Assembly: GCA_001792895.1 (NCBI GenBank)
Contig: MARA01000003.1
Coordinates: forward strand, 1,178,001 to 1,242,000
Reading direction: 5' to 3'
From: Lentinus brumalis
Taxonomy: Eukaryota; Basidiomycota; Agaricomycetes; Polyporales; Polyporaceae
DNA: 64,000 nucleotides
Shown: positions 56,366 to 64,000 of the stretch, one piece after another
How positions within the stretch are numbered: position 1 is the stretch's first letter
Layout: the number at the start of each line of letters is the position of its first letter
Program-made: the position numbers and the translations under genes
Notes under the pieces: model-generated
The model's input: only the letters and a program-made list of their open reading frames with translations
Databases searched by the model: none
Told to the model about the DNA's origin: nothing

Positions 56366-59300
56366 ATCGCCCGTGCTTTCGATCGCCATGTATCAACGCT
56401 CTTCATCTCCGTGTACTCTGTATTTCGACATCGCACGCTTCCATGCCATGTATTATACATATTCCGCACCAATCGCAGCTCTTTCATCGAGACCTTTTCT
56501 CACCCCGGTATTGCCGGCGGTCGATACATGCGTGGGCACCGAATGCGACTATCGCACAACCATCGATAGACTCCTTACGCTACGAAGGAGGCCGTTGTCG
56601 CAAGGTGGCCCACGTAAGAAACGCAGATCTGCACTCACGTCCCAAAGTGACTAGCCTAAGCTAGACTGCGGTCGGCGGATCTGTCGCGGTGCGTCTCATG
56701 GCCGCCCACTTGCGCACCCTGTAATGCAGTGTTACACGTATAGGCACGGGCGCAACCCGGCGTTCAGTAGCAGCTGACTCGAAATGGGGTGTAATCACTC
56801 CTTGGTCACATCACTGACGTCTCGAAGTTCGACAGGTTGTCTCTTCCGAGTCAATTGCCCCCAAAGCCACCGAGAGATGACAGGTCTTCTCTCGGACGTC
56901 TTGGTGCGTCGCCGCGGCGCCGACAGACATTCTTGTGTGCAGGAGGAGCCAGACCGGTCCTCGTGTCGCGTAGGTGTATCCCCTGCGCAGTTAAGGCGGC
57001 GCACGGTACAGAAGCACGCGCAGCCGTGATTACTGAGAAGTTTCATTATGGCAGGTGTCTCGACATGTGGCAATCGTATGTACTAGTACATGCAAAGTGC
57101 ATCCGCTCTATTCACTAGCTACGCGTGAAGCTCCTAAGCAGTTCCGGATCATGCTAGTAGCGATGTTATGTTAAGTACAAGGTCGAAGGCCCTCGCGACT
57201 TTCGTCGGTTTGAGTACGTCATGATCGTCGAGAACGCCCATTAGCTCGTCTACGGCAATACCGCACTACCAGCAGAATCTCACGAAGACGTACTGGGCCG
57301 CGCACCACACCACCGAACCAAGCTCGCTGGGCCCTGACCCTGGGGCCCCGCAATATATTCGCGCCGCATGTCGCAAGGTTTATGACCACAGCGCTATGTG
57401 TCGCACAAAAGGCCACTTCCCCCACCCCCAGCAGTCGGGCGCATCATCTCAAAAATTTGCGAGCTTCTTCAGAAGGCGAGGCAGGCGCGAGAAGGCAGGG
57501 TTCTGCAGGATATACGTTCAAGCAAAGTTCAGGGGCCCACGAGTGCTACCGGTGGTCCAGATGGGGGATATGGGATTTCGAAGGGCGGGCCAAGGACGAC
57601 GGAACGCTGGAGGGCAAAGGAGCCCGATCTGGGAAGGCAAAAGACCATGTCACCACTATGTATGTCACCGAGATCTTCCACAGTGACTCGGACAGACTGT
57701 TCAAATACGGCAAAGACAGACCTATAGTGCAAGTACTACAGATCTGTCGAAGCACTGAGCACTCAACGGCAGGCACAGTTCTCCTGACAGTGGCCGCACG
57801 AGTCAAGCTCGAGCCAGGACAGCGGCCGGATCGCATTCGAAAGAGCACGAGTGCCCTCGGAACGTATCCCCGTGGATCCTCGAAGACGTCGACCAGACGG
57901 GTGGCTCGCATCCTGGCGCTGATCGGCGTCGGACAGCGACCAGGCGGGCGACGGCTTGTCGCTTACATGGAGCGGCGATAGCGTGACTGCAGTAGTGTCT
58001 CTGGCGAGTGAGCGACTCTGAGAGGGTTCGTTAAGTTTGCGGCCGCGCTTGCTCGGTGAGGACACGTGCATGAAGCATCAGAAGGACGGGCATGAGGGGG
58101 ACTCGAGGCAGTAAGACGAGCAGATCACGGCGACCCATCCAGTGGGAGCCTGGAGAGGTGCTCGACGGAGGTAAACTGCGGAGTGGTGCGCGTCCAGCAA
58201 CAAGCGTGCAGATGCAGAGCTGAATAGTGTCGTGGTGAAGTTGGATGATCGCATACGCAATCGTTGTCGTAGTGCTGCTCCGTAAGTAGTGGCGGTTCTG
58301 AGACTTCGTTAGAGTCGGACCGTCGCGTATCACCACGCAAGATACGGGCGGCGCGGAGACAATTAAACCGCAACAGCCGCAATCTAAGACTCCACGACTA
58401 ACGGAGCTGGACGGAACTTGGGCTGTGGTCGATGTGGACCACTCGCTGAACTGGGCTGGGGTGGTGACCACCGAGACACAGGCTCGTGTCGAGCGTAGCG
58501 GGCACCGGGAACGTCGGCGTATGAGTACTATTGGCAACTGGGAGACTGACTTGCCTGCCCTGATTGCAGGAAGCAGGGACGTGCAACGGGGTTGGACCAC
58601 AAGAGGGACCGCCGCTGCTTGCACAGGCAGCCTCCGAAAAGGCAATCATTGTTAATATGACGGCTGCCCGGAATGGGAATACCGCCGCCGACAGTGTAGT
58701 GAGAAGCGCCCGAGCCCGAACACTTCGGCGGGGGATGCCGTGCACTCTTCCGCTCTTCGTCTGCAAACCTGCCCCGTTGGCATGCGGAGAACAGGCCCGC
58801 GCATTACGCCGACAGACGGGATATGTCAGCGCAGGGTAGGACTCCCGAACGCGGTGGCCGACTGCGCCGCGGAACCACTTTCATGGGCGTCTAGGAGCGC
58901 CTAGCGTGCACAGCCCCACGTGGCGAGATGAGACCCCGGAGGCGGAGCCAGAGCGAGCGTGCAGGTCGAGCAGCAGTGAGGATCGATTGAGGAGGACGTG
59001 CATGTTGTCGAGGATCGATTTGTATGTCGATACACGACGTTGGAGCGTGCAGCAAGCGCATCTACATGGCCGGAGTGAGCTCCATGCTGTTGGCAATCGC
59101 CGCCGCAAGAGGGGCACGTTGCAATCAGACCCTGAGCTTCTTCCGTAAGGCAGGCGCAAGGCTCGCCCCACCGCTGCCTCTCCCTCTTCCTCCCTCCTGC
59201 TCCCATCGAAGGCGTCCTCTCGTCTTCCGCCCCGTACGGTATCCAGCCCCATCTTCGTATCATCCAATCTATCTATCAGAATCTCCTCGCATTGCATCAC

Positions 59301-59619
59301 GACCCCAGGCCGCGCGGTACTTCATCCTGTTTATACCATTCCACCATTCGCACCTGCCTTTCCTAGTCCGATTGGTTCCTATCGCTTCTGCAGCGGTTAG
59401 TCCACACCAGACCAGGGCCGGTAGCCTCTTGCCATCAACACCCGCGGCGCACGACTCACGTACATCTCTTGCCTGCAATCATCCTCGCCACTTTTTATCC
59501 CTCAAGAACTAAGGTCGTGGTATCTGCAACTTATCCTTAATTCGTAAGCACACGCCTCCTCCACGAGTCCTCTTATAGTCTCGTCTCCTCCGACGCGTAC
59601 TCACCCAGATGTCCCCATC
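56366..59619. other. Gene-poor region of about 3.2 kb
   Basis: By far the longest stretch here with no supported gene. Frames of up to about 200 codons (57382-57981 +, 58031-58645 -) have no motif, unusual Arg/Ser/Thr content, and overlap frames on the other strand. From about 59150 to the next start the plus strand is very pyrimidine-rich, as is common at transcription starts in this group. A long regulatory region or 5' UTR of the CCCH zinc-finger gene is the simplest reading. I searched by eye for tRNA B-box sequences and repeats and saw none. Confidence 0.5.
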
Positions 59620-62321
59620 ATGTGCGAAACAGTTACGACTCCCTTTCTCGACGCAACGAACTTCTCCACTTACGACTCTCGCGTCCCGATCATCAAAAAG
59701 CCCATTCCTCGTTTCAGTTCTGTGTACATGTTACAGACCACCATGGCTGCTCGACGCACACCGAACTCTGCTCTTGCTAAAGGTATGCCCACCCCGTCGA
59801 ACCCCCCCTTCCTTCTTCCATGTCTGATGTCATTCCAGACGCGATGCAGGGACCCAACGGCACGAGTCATTGGCGACTCGACACGAATGGTCAGCTGGTG
59901 GACAACGCAGAGTGGGATCTTGCAGACGAGATCGTCAAGCTGCAGATCGGCAATGATGGGACTGAGACACAGGTTCGTACTTTTATACATCTCACCAACG
60001 TGTCCCGCAGCTGTGTCTTTCCAGGAAGCTTCTCCGTTAGACACAGCGTCGCAGACCAGCCTTGAGTCCAACGCAACTAATCCCTTGGCTCAGACCGCTG
60101 CACAAATGGCATCCCACTCTCGCGAGTCCTCCGCAGACACCACTGGCTCTCATGGCTCCGCACTTTCGTCCGCCAGCCAGACCCTGCGCGCCCCGCCAGT
60201 CACCCCACTCAAAGTAGGCGCTGTAGGCGAATCCAGGAACCGCCCGCACTCGTACAGTGGCGGACTGTCTAGCACTGACCTCGTCCGGTTGCAACAGGCG
60301 GGTGGTAGCCCTGGGAATGCGGATGCCTGGTCTTCGCCTCACGGCACTCCGGAGAGGCAGCAACAGGCTGATCAACCGACATACCCCTCACTCTTGGCCT
60401 CGCACAACGGCAGCGCGACGCGTCTCAACGAGCAGCTGCAAGGCAATGCGCTCTCACGGTCACAAGAGGAGCTCTCCGGAGATTTCCAGGGCCAGCAGCG
60501 TCAATACAATTCCATGCCAGTCCCCATACCATCCGCTCCTGCAGGTGCACCTCCCGCCTTCGTACACGGCCGGCCACCGAATGTCGCGACCAACATCCCC
60601 TACCGTCAGCCTCCTCCTCGTGGTTTCAACCCAGGGATCCCGCCTGTTGGGCCTAGTCCTACGAACTTCGCGGGATATCCGACTCCCATTCATCCCGGTG
60701 TTATGCCAGTGGCCAGCCATCAGCACCAGCAGGATCTGTACAACATGATGCTGTCCACGCCCCCTCTCGACAACCCTACTATGGCACGTCTCCAACAACA
60801 GTCTGGCGTCTTTCAGCGTACTCACCAGCATTCTGCCTCCGATCCGGCTTCGCTTCGGGACCCTGCTACGCTCGCCATGCTCAACAACGCGTTCGCCGCT
60901 GGACAGATGTACCCGCCAGGGATGCCGCCGCCCGCTATGAATATGTTCAATCAGTTCTACGGCGCGTCAGGTGCCGAGCCATATCCATCGCCTGAACTTG
61001 CTGCCGCCCAGATGATGGCGCAGCTCCAAGCGCAATACACTGGCCCTTACGGTGTCCCCCTCCCTCAAGGCATACCCATGAACAACACGGGTACGTCGCA
61101 GCACAACGGGAACTCTGGGAGCGGACCGAGCGCGAACAACCGCAAGCTTGGGTTGTACAAGACGGAGCTTTGCAGGAGCTGGGAGGAGAAGGGGACCTGC
61201 CGGTATGGAGCCAAGTGCCAGTTCGCCCACGGCGAAGACGAGTTGCGGAAGGTTCAGCGGCATCCCAAGGTTCGTGCCTGTTCTCAGCGTTACATCTAGC
61301 GTCCTTGTGGCTGATGTTCTGTCTTGCTTCCTCCGACGCAGTACAAGACGGAAATCTGCAGAGTACGTGTTCCCATGCGTAAGGCCTCAAATTGAGTTGC
61401 TGACTTCTACCTTATCATAGACCTTTTGGGTGTCTGGTTCTTGTCCTTACGGAAAGAGATGCTGCTTCATCCACACTGAGCTTCCTGCTTCTGGTGGGCC
61501 TCCTGGGGCCGACGGTGCTCCGCCGCCGCCGAACCCAGACGGTCGTGCCCGCTCCTCGAGTACGAACAGTGACCCGAATGAAGTCTCGAGTTCGCTCCTG
61601 GCTCGCATTTCCGCGAAGCGCACGCAGGAAAACGCGATCAACTCTGGCCCCGGCAGTGTCAGCACCACGCCACCGTCGGCAGGATTCGTCGGCGGGCGAC
61701 CAGAGCAGCTGCGCGTCAACACGAACGTGACGGATGTGCCAATCTCCAAGCAAAACAAGTCCGCATACCCGACGTTCGCGCACAACGGCATCCTGATGCC
61801 TTCTGCGGAGGAAGGGGCTGCACGCTCGCCTGGTCCTGTGACGGCAGGGCCTGACTTTGGACGGCACGCGGGTTCTAGGCTGGACATCGTGGGCTCGCAG
61901 GTATGTGCATGCCGTACGTCTTGATGTGCGATAACATGTCACTGAGAAGTTTTCGTTCGTGTCGCCTTCTTCGTCTTCGCAGCGTGGCGGCCCGAAAACT
62001 GCAGTGAACCCGAACGTTCGCCACTCGTTCAACGGAAGCGATATCCAGCTCGACCTCAGCAGCGCCTCGAATACCCCCACGGCGGCGAACCCGACCCCCA
62101 CCATGAATGCGTCTCCCGAGCCGCCCAAGGTCTCCCGGATAAATGGACACGTGCGCTCGGGAAGCGCGGGCAACTGGGGGACGGCGACCCGAAGCAGCCA
62201 CTTGACGGCGTACCCACTGTCGTCCATTCCCGGGGGGAGCTCAAAGCCAACTCTCCTTGGGCAGACTACAACGCCGCCTCGTCGCGCCTCGCGGAGAAAA
62301 ACTGGGCCTGAGCGCAGGTGA
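59620..62321 (+). CDS. Tandem CCCH zinc-finger mRNA-binding protein (TTP/Cth type)
   Basis: Proteins of this type bind AU-rich 3' UTRs and recruit deadenylases. Exon 1 starts [20 protein letters not shown] with [14 protein letters not shown]; exon 2 has [20 protein letters not shown] with [13 protein letters not shown] long exon (about 60,026-61,270) is Gln/Pro/Ser-rich and disordered. The tandem fingers follow: [20 protein letters not shown] with [18 protein letters not shown], then, over two introns, [20 protein letters not shown] with CCFIHTE. Both have C-x8-C-x5-C-x3-H spacing and the leading YKTELC/YKTEIC. After them are [16 protein letters not shown] and [17 protein letters not shown]. 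The literal frame ends at 62321 with an Arg-rich tail. One extra G at 62176-62180 would give [15 protein letters not shown] with a stop at 62309-62311, which looks more like a real end. Confidence 0.9.
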
Positions 62322-63294
62322 CGGTTGCGCGTGGGACGCGTCGGCGGCGTCGTCTCTGGAGGCGATCACGCGTGGGCAGTCGGACGCTCTTGCATACCCC
62401 ATCCTCCCGCTGTCGCCGTCGTCCTATCGCGTGCTACGAGTCGGACTGACGACGATGACGATGATGCTTGCTTACTTTGCCGTTGCCATTGGTAGAATTG
62501 ACCCGCCCGGACAGCGTTCCGCTAGCCCTTCCCCTCCTTACTCACTCACGTCTTTGCTTGTGTTTGCTGTAGTATTTGTTCTGCCCCTTCGCTCCTCGTC
62601 CGCTCGTCGCTCAGCTCCTCTGTCTGCGCTCCTCTCGTCCAAGCAAGTTTGACTTATTCTCTCTTGACAATCCGGATAGCTCACTACATCTCTCCCACAT
62701 CACCCATCGTCCGCACATGTTATCTTATGACATTAATTCATCATGCTTATGCCTCTCCCACTCCTTTGTATGGTCTGCCCGTCGTGGATGATGGCCAGTG
62801 GGATTCCAAGGGGCCCAGTACACTTGACCCGCGGAAGGGTTACCGCGTGTCAGCCAAGAAAAGAGGGGGAACAGCACGTATTATTGTTGCGCTCCGATAC
62901 AACTGATGTAAGATTACAGCAGAAGCGAGAGAGGTACGTCACTACGTCCAGACAGTACCGGTAGTGACTACATAGTGATGACCGGCCACATGCAATATCG
63001 TATGTTAGTCAAGTGGTCAGTGAGAGCGGGGTATGCGATAGCTATAGAACGCTCAAGGTAAGCGTTTGTGAATCTACGGCGTCCATCGTAGGTATGATCT
63101 AGACACGGAACACGGAACCAGCAGCCAGGATCCAACACGACGCGACGCTACACTGAGCTCGCCTCCCACATCACGTCAAAAGCGACTCGCATGCAGGAAC
63201 GCCCACAACAAGGAGAAGAAGGGCCGCTAACAAAGGAAAGACCTTCGAGAAGAAACGCGGGACAGCGCAGAGCGCGCATCCATTACGGAACAGG
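62322..63294. other. Intergenic, convergent gene ends
   Basis: About 970 bases between the zinc-finger gene and the kinase gene, both ending here. T-rich and C-rich tracts near 62,500-62,760 look like 3' UTR. No motif in the short frames. Confidence 0.45.
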
Positions 63295-64000
63295 CTACTC
63301 CGGGACACCCAGCGCATGCAGCTCGCGGCGGAAGAGGTCCATGCGGCACATCGCGTAGGTGAGGTAGTCGAATTCGGGTTCGGTGTCTTGACCCTCCACG
63401 AACTCTCGGGCCTGCACGACGCCCCAGATGGCCCACATCGCATGCGAGGCGGGGCTCCAGGCGCGAACCTGACTCTCGAGCTTCTCCATTGCCGCCTCGA
63501 GGGCGTCATCGGAAAGCTCGAGAGAAACCTCTGGCTCCGAGTTGTCGATGGAGCATTCGGCGTGCGTGAGGTACGCGCGGTAGAAGTTACGGCGCTCCTC
63601 CAAGGTGGGGTGGAGGTCGGGTTTGAGTATGCAGGGTGTGGCCCCGTGGTAATTCACTGTCCATTCGTGGAAGTGGTTCGCGATGTCGAAGGCAGCAGGG
63701 TTGGGGGATGCGTACTCGAAATCAACGACTATGATCTGTTGAAGCGTATGTGTAGGATTTAGCGGTAAGTGTGAAAGTGAAAGATGCCAAGAGAAGGCAT
63801 GAGGGAGAACCAAAAAGGGAGAACAACTCGGTCAGCTCACGGTTTGCTGGAGATCGGTATAAGCGATTTGCTCACCTGTCGATGTGCAGACTGGCCTTCC
63901 TTCAGCTCCCGCAAGCGCAAGAGGTTGCCGTACTGCGTGTCGTTGTGGGAGAATACCCTCTTGCTGGCGCCTTCGATCTTCTCCTTCTGATGAACCCACT
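63295..64000 (-). CDS. Choline/ethanolamine kinase, C-terminal part (cut by the right edge)
   Basis: Kennedy-pathway enzyme that phosphorylates choline or ethanolamine for phospholipid synthesis. The upstream exon, cut by the window edge, ends with VFSHNDTQYGNLLRLRELKE; HNDxxxxN is the catalytic Brenner motif. A long intron of about 150 bases follows, then IIVVDFEYASPNPAAFDIAN with HFHEWTVNYHG, the choline kinase motif with the metal-binding Asp. The rest is PTLEERRNFYRAYLTHAE, a helical stretch with LSDDALEAAMEKLESQVRAW, SHAMWAIWGVVQAREFVEGQ and FDYLTYAMCRMDLFRREL, ending HALGVPE. The N-terminal lobe lies beyond the edge. Choline and ethanolamine preference cannot be told from this part. Confidence 0.92.

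Noticed and set aside
57382..57981. 199-codon frame on the plus strand in the gene-poor region
   Set aside because: Two other plus-strand frames of similar quality overlap it; no motif, no splice partners and no promoter sign.
58031..58645. 204-codon frame on the minus strand
   Set aside because: Ser/Thr/Arg/Val mix typical of chance frames in GC-rich DNA; no domain.
61415..62227. 270-codon minus-strand frame
   Set aside because: Lies antisense to the zinc-finger gene; Arg-rich shadow frame.

Overview
This window is nuclear DNA from a filamentous basidiomycete, most likely an Agaricomycete; I infer a polypore-like lineage but cannot prove it from sequence alone. The signs are a GC content in the mid-fifties, very short introns (mostly 45-70 nt, GT..AG with a CTRAC-like branch point just upstream of the acceptor), densely packed genes on both strands, and proteins typical of this group such as a BAT2-like protein and a secreted glycine-rich repeat protein. 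I see no tRNA, rRNA, transposon or CRISPR. Nearly every gene is split by introns, so the coordinates below run from start codon to stop codon and include introns.

Left part (1-23,300): partial biotin synthase (-), a 95-residue orphan (-), a BTG/Tob-domain protein (-), ribosomal protein eS27 (+), a peroxisomal acyl-CoA thioesterase (-), the DNA repair protein RAD14/XPA (-), the class I histone deacetylase RPD3 (-), a DinB-like protein (-), the succinyl-CoA ligase beta subunit (+), the oligosaccharyltransferase subunit SWP1 (-), a very large BAT2-like protein (-), and a divergent Rxt2-like protein (+).

Middle (23,500-56,400): two full-length paralogues of the proteasome activator Blm10/PA200 on the same strand, at 23587-32199 and 48638-56365. 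They enclose nine other genes: a HIT hydrolase (-), TRAX (+), an orphan with a hydrophobic segment (+), a RING protein (-) with a possible upstream exon, a secreted glycine-rich repeat protein (+), ecdysoneless/SGT1 (-), the V-ATPase F subunit (+), TIM21 (-) and the chalcone-isomerase-like AIM18 (-).

Right part (56,400-64,000): a gene-poor stretch of about 3.2 kb, a tandem CCCH zinc-finger mRNA-binding protein (+), and the C-terminal part of a choline/ethanolamine kinase (-) cut by the window edge.

Most genes are housekeeping. The features that stand out are the two diverged Blm10 copies, both of which keep a C-terminal Tyr-Tyr-Ala gate-opening motif whose codons are split by an intron at the same place; a one-repeat-per-exon secreted protein; and four places where a conserved reading frame is off by one base at or beside a short run of the same base, which looks more like consensus error than biology.
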